From NCBI GenBank assembly GCA_930367205.1, contig OV884009.1, forward strand, positions 90,541,189 to 90,605,188: a DNA stretch of 64,000 nt, read 5' to 3'. The notes below the pieces were generated by a model. That model was not told the origin of the DNA, ran no database searches, and worked only from the letters and a program-made list of their open reading frames with translations. Source of the DNA: Acanthosoma haemorrhoidale. Its lineage: Eukaryota; Arthropoda; Insecta; Hemiptera; Acanthosomatidae. Position numbers and translations under genes: made by a program. Below are positions 36,901 through 48,900 of this stretch, one piece after another (the first letter of the stretch is position 1; each line of letters opens with the position of its first letter).

Positions 36901-39900
36901 TCAGAATCTAAACAAAACTTAATATTATACGACATTTTTGATATAGCAAGATTTAGATATAGCTCCCACAAAAACAAAATATTTCTTGTTTAAGTAGAAA
37001 ACCACAAGGAATTAGCAATTTACTTTTTAAACCACAAACCACCATTGGTTTAGACCTATCTATCAATTGTATTATTCTTCCCCCCCCCCCAACCCACTTC
37101 TTACTTGCTTTCAAGCTTCCTCAAGTCACACCCCCCAGAAGTGAACATAGAATCGATATTGATTTTACATATAAATAAATTAGCAGAAAATTATACCTCT
37201 TTGGAGCTTGAAGGCATGGAAGAAACTAATGCTTGTTTCTGGTTGTGTTGAACACTACTATTGTAAGTGTGATAGGGACTTGTGTACGAGGGCATAGGCA
37301 GACCAGGCGTTCCATAGACACTTTGGCTACCTGAACCATACTGTTGACTCCCAATGTCCTGATAACAACAAAAGAACACTAGTTTTTAAACAAGTGTAGC
37401 AATGTTAATTTACAAAAGATGGGTACATAAGAATAAATTTAAAAAAAAAAAAAGTTATATTATTTCGCACTTCAATAGCATCCAGCTTTCTTTCATTGTT
37501 ATCAAGGCGGATGCTGACATATACAGTGTTTCAAAACGTTAATTTATCGTCTGCAAACTATCTAGCCTATCGTGTCTAAACTAGGCTATGTATGCCTTAT
37601 TCTACCTTTGGCGCAAATTAGTTTTTTTTATCACAGTTGTAGCAATATTGATTAGGAAGAGATAACCCATTGAGAGACTCAGAATCTAAACAAAACTTAA
37701 TATTATACGACATTTTTGATATAGCAAGATTTAGATATAGCTCCCACAAAAACAAAATATTTCTTGTTTAAGTAGAAAACCACAAGGAATTAGCAATTTA
37801 CTTTTTAAACCACAAACCACCATTGGTTTAGACCTATCTATCAATTGTATTATTCTTCCCCCCCCCCCCAACCCACTTCTTACTTGCTTTCAAGCTTCCT
37901 CAAGTCACATCCCCCAGAAGTGAACATAGAATCGATATTGATTTTACATATAAATAAATTAGCAGAAAATTATACCTCTTTGGAGCTTGAAGGCATGGAA
38001 GAAACTAATGCTTGTTTCTGGTGGTGTTGATCACTACTATTGTAAGTGTGATAGGGACTTGTGTACGAGGGCATAGGCAGACCAGGCGTTCCATAGACAC
38101 TTTGGCTACCTGAACCATACTGTTGACTTCCAATGTCCTGATCACAACAAAAGAACACTAGTTTTTAAACAAGTGTAGCAATGTTAATTAACAAAAGATG
38201 GGTACAGAAGAATAAATTAAAAAAAAAAAAAGTTATATTATTTTGCACTTCAATAGCATCCAGCTTTCTTTCATTGTTATCAAGGGGGATGCTGACAGAT
38301 ACAGTATTTCAAAACGTTAATTTATCGTCTGCAAACTATCTAGCCTATCGTGTCTAAATTAGGCTATGTATGCCTCATTCTACCTTTGGCGCAAATTAGT
38401 TTTTTTATCACAGTTGTAGCAATATTGATTAGGAAGAGATAACCCATTGAGAGACTCAGAATCTAAACAAAACTTAATATTATACGACATTTTTGATATA
38501 GCAAGATTTAGATATAGCTCCCACAAAAACAGAATATTTCTTGTTTAAGTAGAAAACCACAAGGAATTAGCAATTTACTGCTTCAATGAAAGACCATGAA
38601 GAACATGAGAAATCGTAAGCGGAAATTACGTAAAGAAGGAATACATTCAATACAAGACCTTACTGACTGTTTAAACAATAATTCTAAATAAAAAAAATTA
38701 ATTTTGGGTCCAGTAGGCAGAGGATGAATAATTTGCTTTTGTCATTACTACCTTAGCTTGCTGATTTCCTTGAGATCTTCTACTCATAGCATTTGATCCA
38801 TCCTTTAAAAAACAACACAAAATTAAATTAAATATCATCTGAAAATATTGAAATTTAAATAATGTGGTAGATTAATGGATCACATATAACAAATAATCAA
38901 AATAGCTTAATGTTTTTTTGAAAAGATAATTTATTTTCATTAACAAATGTACTATATCAGCCTACAACCACAAGTAGACATTAGTTGATGCATGAAATTA
39001 TATTAACATAAAAAAAAAAATTGTATCTAGTAGTATATTTACTCCATTTGACTAAATAGCAGGCAGCACGGCCTTAATACTAAACTCAATCATTCATATT
39101 TTACTGTAAGGCAAGAAATTTTTACTGTGATTGTATGAACCAATTTTAATTAATTTGTATCTTAATAAATAGAAATGATTCTTTAATATAATAAAATTTG
39201 ATTAACTTCGTTGAGGACGTTTTCTGCGGTCTCAGTCAAAGTTCAATCAGTTTAGTGATGAGGGAAAATCAGTAGCCACTTAGGTAAAGAAATAGGAAAT
39301 CTAGTCTAGAAAACCAAAACAAAGTTTGAGAAGAAACAACTTAGTGTGTCTACTACTAGGTTCCTTACTGCTATATCCTAATTATGATGGCTTTAATATA
39401 ATTCTAATTGCAAAATTTTTTTTGTGAAAATATAAATCAGGTTTATAGCTATATTTGAGGGGTGAATCTACCCCCTAAACTAAAGACAAAAAAAGAAAAG
39501 GGCTTAGCATCATGATTTTTATTAATTCATTAGCCATTTAATTCATTTTATTTTTCTTAAAACCTGGAATATTGAAAATTACTATCTATTTATTATAAAA
39601 TTTATTAAACCACAAACCACCATTGGTTTAGACCTATCTATCAATTGTATTATTCTTCCCCCCCCCCAACCCACTTTTTACTTGCTTTCAAGCTTCCTCA
39701 AGTCACACCCCCCAGAAGTGAACATAGAATCGATATTGATTTTACATATAAATAAATTAGCAGAAAATTATACCTCTTTGGAGCTTGAAGGCATGGAAGA
39801 AACTAATGCTTGTTTCTGGTGGTGTTGATCACTACTATTGTAAGTGTGATAGGGACTTGTGTATGAGGGCATAGGCAGACCAGGCGTTCCATAGACACTT

Positions 39901-42900
39901 TGGCTACCTGAACCATACTGTTGACTCCCAATGTCCTGATAACAACAAAAGAACACTAGCTTTTAAACAAGTGTAGCAATGTTAATTAACAAAAGATGGG
40001 TACAGAAGAATAGATTAAAAAAAAAAAAGTTATATTATTTCGCACTTCAATAGCATCCAGCTTTCTTTCATTGTTATCAAGGCGGATGCTGACATATACA
40101 GTATTTCAAAACGTTAATTTATCGTCTGCAAACTCTCTAGCCTATCGTGTCTAAATTAGGCTATGTATGCCTTATTCTACCTTTGGCGCAAATTAGTTTT
40201 TTTTATCACAGTTGTAGCAATATTGATTAGGAAGATATAACCCATTGAGAGACTCAGAATCTAAACAAAACTTAATATCATACGACATTTTTGATATAGC
40301 AAGATTTAGATATAGCTCCCACAAAAACAAAATATTTCTTGTTTAAGTAGAAAACCACAAGGAATTAGCAATTTACTTTTTAAACCACAAACCACCATTG
40401 GTTTAGACCTATCTATCAATTGTATTATTCTTCCCCCCCCCCAACCCACTTCTTACTTGCTTTCAAGCTTCCTCAAGTCACACCCCCCAGAAGTGAACAT
40501 AGAATCGATATTGATTTTACATATAAATAAATTAGCAGAAAATTATACCTCTTTGGAGCTTGAAGGCATGGAAGAAACTAATGCTTGTTTCTGGTGGTGT
40601 TGATCACTACTATTGTAAGTGTGATAGGGACTTGTGTACGAGGGCATAGGCAGACCAGGCGTTCCATAGACACTTTGGCTACCTGAACCATACTGTTGAC
40701 TCCCAATGTCCTGATAACAACAAAAGAACACTAGCTTTTAAACAAGTGTAGCAATGTTAATTAACAAAAGATGGGTACAGAAGAATAGATTAAAAAAAAA
40801 AAAGTTATATTATTTCGCACTTCAATAGCATCCAGCTTTCTTTCATTGTTATCAAGGCGGATGCTGACATATACAGTATTTCAAAACGTTAATTTATCGT
40901 CTGCAAACTATCTAGCCTATCGTGTCTAAATTAGGCTATGTATGCCTTATTCTACCTTTGGCGCAAATTAGTTTTTTTTATCACAGTTGTAGCAATATTG
41001 ATTAGGAAGATATAACCCATTGAGAGACTCAGAATCTAAACAAAACTTAATATCATACGACATTTTTGATATAGCAAGATTTAGATATAGCTCCCACAAA
41101 AACAAAATATTTCTTGTTTAAGTAGAAAACCATAAGGAATTAGCAATTTACTTTTTAAACCACAAACCACCATTGGTTTAGACCTATCTATCAATTGTAT
41201 TATTCTTCCCCCCCCCCCCCAACCCACTTTTTACTTGCTTTCAAGCTTCCTCAAGTCACACCCCCCAGAAGTGAACATAGAATCGATATTGATTTTACAT
41301 ATAAATAAATTAGCAGAAAATTATACCTCTTTGGAGCTTGAAGGCATGGAAGAAACTAATGCTTGTTTCTGGTGGTGTTGATCACTACTATTGTAAGTGT
41401 GATAGGGACTTGTGTACGAGGGCATAGGCAGACCAGGCGTTCCATAGACACTTTGGCTACCTGAACCATACTGTTGACTCCCAATGTCCTGATAACAACA
41501 AAAGAACACTAGCTTTTAAACAAGTGTAGCAATGTTAATTAACAAAAGATGGGTACAGAAGAATAGATTAAAAAAAAAAAAGTTATATTATTTCGCACTT
41601 CAATAGCATCCAGCTTTCTTTCATTGTTATGAAGGCGGATGCAGACATATACAGTATTTCAAAATGTTAATTTATCGTCTGCAAACTATCTAGCCTATCG
41701 TGTCTAAATTAGGCTATGTATGCCTCATTCTACCTTTGGCGCAAATTAGATTTTTTATCATAGTTGTAGCAATATTGATTAGGAAGAGATAACCCATTGA
41801 GAGACTCAGAATCTAAACAAAACTTAATATTATACGACATTTTTGATATAGCAAGATTTAGATATAGCTCCCACAAAAACAAAATATTTCTTTTTTAAGT
41901 AGAAAACCACAAGGAATTAGCAATTTATTTTTTTAACCACAAACCACCATTGGTTTAGACCTATCTATCAATTGTATTATTCTCCCCCCCCCCAACCCAC
42001 TTCTTAGTTGCTTTCAAGCTTCCTCAAGTCACACCCCCCAGAAGTGAACATAGAATCGATATTGATTTTACATATAAATAAATTAGCAGAAAATTATACC
42101 TCTTTGGAGCTTGAAGGCATGGAAGAAACTAATGCTTGTTTCTGGTGGTGTTGATCACTACTATTGTAAGTGTGATAGGGACTTGTGTACGAGGGCATAG
42201 GCAGACCAGGCGTTCCATAGACACTTTGGCTACCTGAACCATACTGTTGACTTCCAATGTCCTGATCACAACAAAAGAACACTAGTTTTTAAACAAGTGT
42301 AGCAATGTTAATTAACAAAAGATGGGTACAGAAGAATAAATTAAAAAAAAAAAAAGTTATATTATTTTGCACTTCAATAGCATCCAGCTTTCTTTCATTG
42401 TTATCAAGGGGGATGCTGACAGATACAGTATTTCAAAACGTTAATTTATCGTCTGCAAACTATCTAGCCTATCGTGTCTAAATTAGGCTATGTATGCCTC
42501 ATTCTACCTTTGGCGCAAATTAGTTTTTTTTATCACAGTTGTAGCAATATTGATTAGGAAGAGATAACCCATTGAGAGACTCAGAATCTAAACAAAACTT
42601 AATATTATACGACATTTTTGATATAGCAAGATTTAGATATAGCTCCCACAAAAACAGAATATTTCTTGTTTAAGTAGAAAACCACAAGGAATTAGCAATT
42701 TACTGCTTCAATGAAAGACCATGAAGAACATGAGAAATCGTAAGCGGAAATTACGTAAAGAAGGAATACATTCAATACAAGACCTTACTGACTGTTTAAA
42801 CAATAATTCTAAATAAAAAAAATTAATTTTGGGTCCAGTAGGCAGAGGATGAATAATTTGCTTTTGTCATTACTACCTTAGCTTGCTGATTTCCTTGAGA

Positions 42901-45900
42901 TCTTCTACTCATAGCATTTGATCCATCCTTTAAAAAACAACACAAAATTAAATTAAATATCATCTGAAAATATTGAAATTTAAATAATGTGGTAGATTAA
43001 TGGATCACATATAACAAATAATCAAAATAGCTTAATGTTTTTTTGAAAAGATAATTTATTTTCATTAACAAATGTACTATATCAGCCTACAACCACAAGT
43101 AGACATTAGTTGATGCATGAAATTATATTAACATAAAAAAAAAAATTGTATCTAGTAGTATATTTACTCCATTTGACTAAATAGCAGACAGCACGGCCTT
43201 AATACTAAACTCAATCATTCATATTTTACTGTAAGGCAAGAAATTTTTACTGTGATTGTATGAATCAATTTTAATTAATTTGTATCTTAATAAATAGAAA
43301 TGATTCTTTAATATAATAAAATTTGATTAACTTCGTTGAGGACGTTTTCTGCGGTCTCAGTCAAAGTTCAATCAGTTTAGTGATGAGGGAAAATCAGTAG
43401 CCACTTAGATAAAGAAATAGGAAATCTAGTCTAGAAAACCAAAACAAAGTTTGAGAAGAAACAACTTAGTGTGTCTACTACTAGGTTCCTTACTGCTATA
43501 TCCTAATTATGATGGCTTTAATATAATTCTAATTGCAAAATTTTTTTTGTGAAAATATAAATCAGGTTTATAGCTATATTTGAGGGGTGAATCTACCCCC
43601 TAAACTAAAGACAAAAAAAGAAAAGGGCTTAGCATCATGATTTTTATTAATTCATTAGCCATTTAATTCATTTTATTTTTCTTAAAACCTGGAATATTGA
43701 AAATTACTATCTATTTATTATAAAATTTATATCTAACTTTATTTAGAAAAGTATTTTTCTACCGTCATTACTGATTGTGCATCATTTTTTTTTTCCTTCT
43801 CATGATGTTAATAAAATAATAATAAAAAGAGACACCTATATATTTTATTAACAGTATGAAAATAAAATTTCACAAAGGCTAATAGTCTCTAGTTAATTTA
43901 AAAGTTGCCAATTCAGATTTGATGATTGTGATGAGTTATTATCATGTTGTTTCATTTTCAGTCCAGACGATGCACGAATAAGAAACATGAATGATCGTGT
44001 GATGTAAAGAAGACAAATAACAAAATATGGACACACATTTGGCATTTGTTAAAATTTATTTTCATACTATTGATAATAAAATAATTTTATTTTTAAAGAA
44101 ATTAATTATCTTACTTGATAAATAGGTTGCTGCATCGAAGTGGTTGCATTATGGTGAGAAGTCATATCATTTATAAAAAGATATTGAGGATAAAGTCCAC
44201 CAGGAGCCATGCCAGAATTTTGTGATCCTATGTTAAAGGGGGCTGGTGTCGCAGAGTGGAATCCTTGCTTTTCATAAGAATAAAACTATGACAGAATATT
44301 GAAAGGCTAATTAGGGGGGGGGAAACAAACTAACAGCAGCTAAAGTTGCTCATGGGAAGGAAAATGTATTTTGTAAATGTTAAATGAAAACATTTATGAT
44401 TATTGATTCTATTATATAACATAAAATTTAAACTTAATTTTTAATATCTTAATAAGTTAGGATAATATTGATAAAATTGAGCACAGTAAAGATATTATCT
44501 TGATCTTTAAAAATATATTATACGACATTTTTGATATAGCGAGATTTAGATATAGCTCCCACAAAAACAAAATATTTCTTGTTTAAGTAGAAAACCACAA
44601 GGAATTAGCGATTTACTTTTTTAACCACAAACCACCATTGGTTTAGACCTATCTATCAATTGTATTATTCTTCCCCCCCCCCCCCCCAACCCACTTCTTA
44701 CTTGCTTTCAAGCTTCCTCAAGTCACACCCCCAGAAGTTAACATAGAATCGATATTGATTTTACATATAAATAAATTAGCAGAAAATTATACCTCTTTGG
44801 AGCTTGAAGGCATGGAAGAAACTAATGCTTGTTTCTGGTTGTGTTGAACACTACTATTGTAAGTGTGATAGGGACTTGTGTACGAGGGCATAGGCAGACC
44901 AGGCGTTCCATAGACACTTTGGCTACCTGAACCATACTGTTGACTCCCAATGTCCTGATAACAACAAAAGAACACTAGCTTTTAAACAAGTGTAGCAATG
45001 TTAATTAACAAAAGATGGGTACAGAAGAATAGATTAAAAAAAAAAAAAGTTATATTATTTCGCACTTCAATAGCATCCAGCTTTCTTTCATTGTTATCAA
45101 GGCGGATGCTGACATATACAGTATTTCAAAACGTTAATTTATTGTCTGCAAACTATCTAGCCTATCGTGTCTAAATTAGGCTATGTATGCCTCATTCTAC
45201 CTTTGGTGCAAATTAGTTTTTAGTAGTGAATTAGCAATTTACTTTTTTAATGAAAGAACAAACCTGAGCATAAAACCAATTTGAGCCAGCTTAATTATGA
45301 CATTACTGTAAAATATGATTAAACAATAAATGAAAATAGAACATAAATAATAATTTAGAAGAGCTTAAGATTACTTGACTATTTAAGGGGTCTAAAATTT
45401 TAAATCAGGATAGATCGCCAACAGGATCAAAAATTTTGTTCATATTGTTGTAATATTTAGATGCTTTGCCTTTGATTTAAATTTGAAATTAGCGGGCATA
45501 AAAGGGTGGCAAACGAGCCGTGGAAAAGGAGGGGGTGCTTGGAAAACAAGATAGCAAGTAGGTTGTTCTACTGGTTATTCCCGGGAGAGGGGTTGTTGGA
45601 TGAGGATTTGGAGTTTTGGGAAGTTTTAAGATTCTTTTGTTTGTGTGGTGAATGAGGAGAGTGAAATTTGTGAAGCTTGAAGAAACTTTGTTGAGTGGTG
45701 ATTGGATAACATAAATTAAATAAATTGGGAGTACTACTCATTGTTTCACAAAAATTAAGCCACCTTAGAAACATCACTAAGAAAAAAACCATATAATACA
45801 TGCCATTCGATAGTCCATTTAATTGGTAACTTATGTTAGCATTTTTATACTTTGAGAAAATAAGTTCTCAGGATAAAAAATGTCAATATGAGATACCTAT

Positions 45901-48900
45901 TATTACATGAAATTTTATCGAGTGACAAATAAAATGTTTTTATTGGTGACTTGGTGAATTCCTAAGGATGCCTGAAGTTTAGAAAAAAGTTGATAATCGT
46001 GTTGCAAGTTTTTACATTTAATATATTTTACTAATATAGTTGTTAATTAGGATATAACAAAACAAATTAATGGTGAAGTGAATTAATGTAATGACTTTAT
46101 CATTCATAACTCAGAAGATGCATACCCCAATTTTATGCCTCTTGATTTATTTTAAGGGGACAGCAGTCTCAGAATTAAACAAAAATTATTATAGCACCAA
46201 AACTAACTTTAAACCTAAGTAAATATCCCTGGAATATAGTTACACCCAATGGTGAAGGGTTTTGGAAGGAAATGTACAAAAAACAAAGAGAGAAAAATAA
46301 ACAGGGCAGATACAAGTTTAGGAATGATCATAAACATCTGGGATAATATAGTACCATTTATTATATTTGCTGAATAATTTATACGTTAATGATGTAATTA
46401 AACTTACAATCTGTGGTGGGGGCCTTTGCCGTTGCATTAGCTGAAGGTCCTCATAAGTTATTGGCGCTTGTTGAAAACAAGGGAATCCACCCATAATATA
46501 TTGATGTGTTCCGACTAAAGGAGGTACACCAGGAGCCATATAAGCTACCAATGTAGTATTTCCCACTAGAAAATCACATTTAGAAATTAAAGATATATGT
46601 AATATTAATATATTATCTGATGATATTTATTATGTCATAGTGTATAGTCAGTGTGTATATTATATATATCTTACAAGAAATTAAGATTTCTTGAAATTTT
46701 AATTTTTTTTTATGATATTTCTACTGGTCTCAAAACCAATGAGATATTTTTTACCAACAAACTATACATCTTTGCTGACATTGTATAAACCAAAGAAATT
46801 CAATATGAAGCTAATGGTTTATTATCGTTAATACGACCGAGTGATAACTTTAAATAAAATTGCAGGAACATGAAAGGTAATAAATATTAAGAAATTGCCA
46901 AATAATAGGCCCTTTTCAGCATGTTTTTCAATAACTTCAAGGACAATCACTGGAGTTAGAATTCAAGTGTAGTTACGCATGTTTAAAAGATTTGTTAATA
47001 AATTCAGTTAATAAGAGCAAAATTAAAATTATTTCTGCGAATAAGGTACTTAATTGGCAATGTCATACATAGTAAACTTGAAAATAGATGAAATAGAAGC
47101 CAAATATTACCTATATGCACTAAATATTTCCACCAATTTGCATTTAGGAATTTGTACTTAGGAGTAACATTATACACAATATCAAGCAGAATTTAGTGGA
47201 AATATTTTTAAATTAGATGTTAATGACTTTTTCAGATAACTAGTTGTTCTGTCAAGTCAAGTGGTTTCTGCGTGCGAATTTGTGTAAACTTCTTTGTATT
47301 TGATGCTTTCAAAATTGAGGGGAAAACAAGTAGAACAATAAAGATTTTGAGGCCAAACCATGTGGATATGCCTCTTCAAAAGTTTATCTTTGGAATGGCT
47401 TAATACATCAGAATAAATAATCATTAATATGTATTCCAAATAAAACCATATTCATGAGCATTTTTTGATATATGCGCATGCAGTTTTGGGAAGTTTCACT
47501 TGATGAAAATGATTAGAAAAAACTCAAAAAATAATTAAGTACCATTAATTAATTAGCTAAAAACTGATAATCAAGAGTAAGGGGCCGAATTAACGGTATC
47601 AATTGATTAGTCATTCTAATTAATTTAATCAACCCCGTCATGGAGGTTTTTACATAAAACAATTTAAATTTCAACACTGTTAATGAAAAAGTGAAACATT
47701 TGATTAGTCTTTAATTAGGTGCAACTGATAAATTTTCAATTAAACTTTTTGAGCTAGATTAGGTTTTTATTAACATGTTTTCAACAATGAACAATATTTT
47801 CTGACTATTAGAGATGAAACTTATTTAAGAATTTGAATAAGTTTCACCTTCTTTAAGTGCAATTTTTTTTTATGGTTATTTTATGTACCGTTAAATTTTT
47901 CCCCTAGAAAATGCTTGAATAAAATGAATGTAGACATCTGGGATGTTTGGATTATTAATATACTTACTCAAGAGAGTTAAGACCCATTATTTTCTTCAAT
48001 ACTACTTAGTGTCCTGACCTCTCTATTAAAAATACTACTCCCAGAATAATTAGAAATTAGGTATTTCCTGGATGAACAACATTTAGGGGGAAAAAACCAA
48101 TCAAAATAGGTCGGTACTAGCGATTCGTCCAGTCATTTTATTCAATATTGGCTACATTGCTCAACGCAATGTTTTTCTTTTGTTTATTCTATAACTGTCA
48201 CATATTAATTAGATTGAAAGGAGGTGTAATTTAATTATTTTTTCAGAATAACATCATATTTCAAGAAAGAATCTTATATATATATTTAACAAAATCATTT
48301 TTGCCAGTATAAAATACAAATTTATAAAAATTATTGCAATAAAAAAGAAAAAGAAAATACTTACTGTTAGACATGCTGGTTGGTTTTGAAGTCTGGGTTG
48401 TTTGAGTACCGAAAAACAAAGTAGGTCCAGGATTTATTGAGCTTGAGCGAGCTATAGAGTTCAAATTTATGCTCGGTTGAGTGGTATTATCAAACTAGAA
48501 AAAGTAATATCATAATTTTAATCACCAAATATAACTAAAAAATGTTAATATTTTATACATGAAATTTTACTTAAAAAAATGATAACATTGATGCAGTAAA
48601 TGTGTAGATCACACTGTGTTTGGTTGCTTTTTTTGATTGTTATACAAGGCCAAAAGCTTTTCCTTCAATAGAAAATAGTGCTGATGAGGCTGCCAAACCA
48701 CCATTGGTTTAGACCTATCTATCAATTGTATTATTCTATTTTCAAAAAAAATTAGGAAAATAATGGTCTTTGCTGAACTCGATTACGCAGGTTTTATTTT
48801 TAAACAGGTGCAGGGCAATCATTTTTTTTTGCCAGTATATGTGTTCTATTATATTAGTTACAATACTGATTGAAATGACCTGAAAGATTAAAGGTATGAA

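Larger units (their letters stand above)
34421..38662 (-). repeat. lig: lig 3' array, block 4 (three small units)
   Basis: Near-duplicate of block 3 with 4242 bp: terminal exon 34456-34560, 171-bp exon 35747-35917, and 162-bp exons at 36419-36580 and 37197-37358 (class B) and 37976-38137 (class A). The order of classes is the same as in block 3. The differences I saw are mainly in homopolymer lengths. Confidence 0.9.
38663..42787 (-). repeat. lig: lig 3' array, block 5 (171-bp exon deleted; four small units)
   Basis: Terminal exon 38698-38802, then an 888-bp deletion with its junction near 39605, then four 162-bp exons at 39774-39935, 40549-40710, 41327-41488 (class C) and 42100-42261 (class A). 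The deletion removes the whole 171-bp exon and joins TTTAT to TAAACCACAAACC. Confidence 0.9.
42788..45230 (-). repeat. lig: lig 3' array, block 6 (first reached by transcription)
   Basis: Terminal exon 42823-42927, 171-bp exon 44115-44285 and one 162-bp exon 44793-44954 (class B). The right edge, about 45214-45260, breaks off after CAAATTAGTTTTT and resumes with GAATTAGCAATTTACTTTTT, so about 190 bp of the small unit have been lost where the array meets unique DNA. Confidence 0.85.

Noticed and set aside
24801..45230. CRISPR array or satellite DNA
   Set aside because: Units are 0.78-2.7 kb with splice sites and coding exons, not short repeats with unique spacers, and the genome is eukaryotic.
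45568..45801. 77-codon Ser/Asn-rich - strand frame as an extra lig exon
   Set aside because: No acceptor or donor at suitable places, and exon 46408-46565 already joins in phase to the cassette exon.
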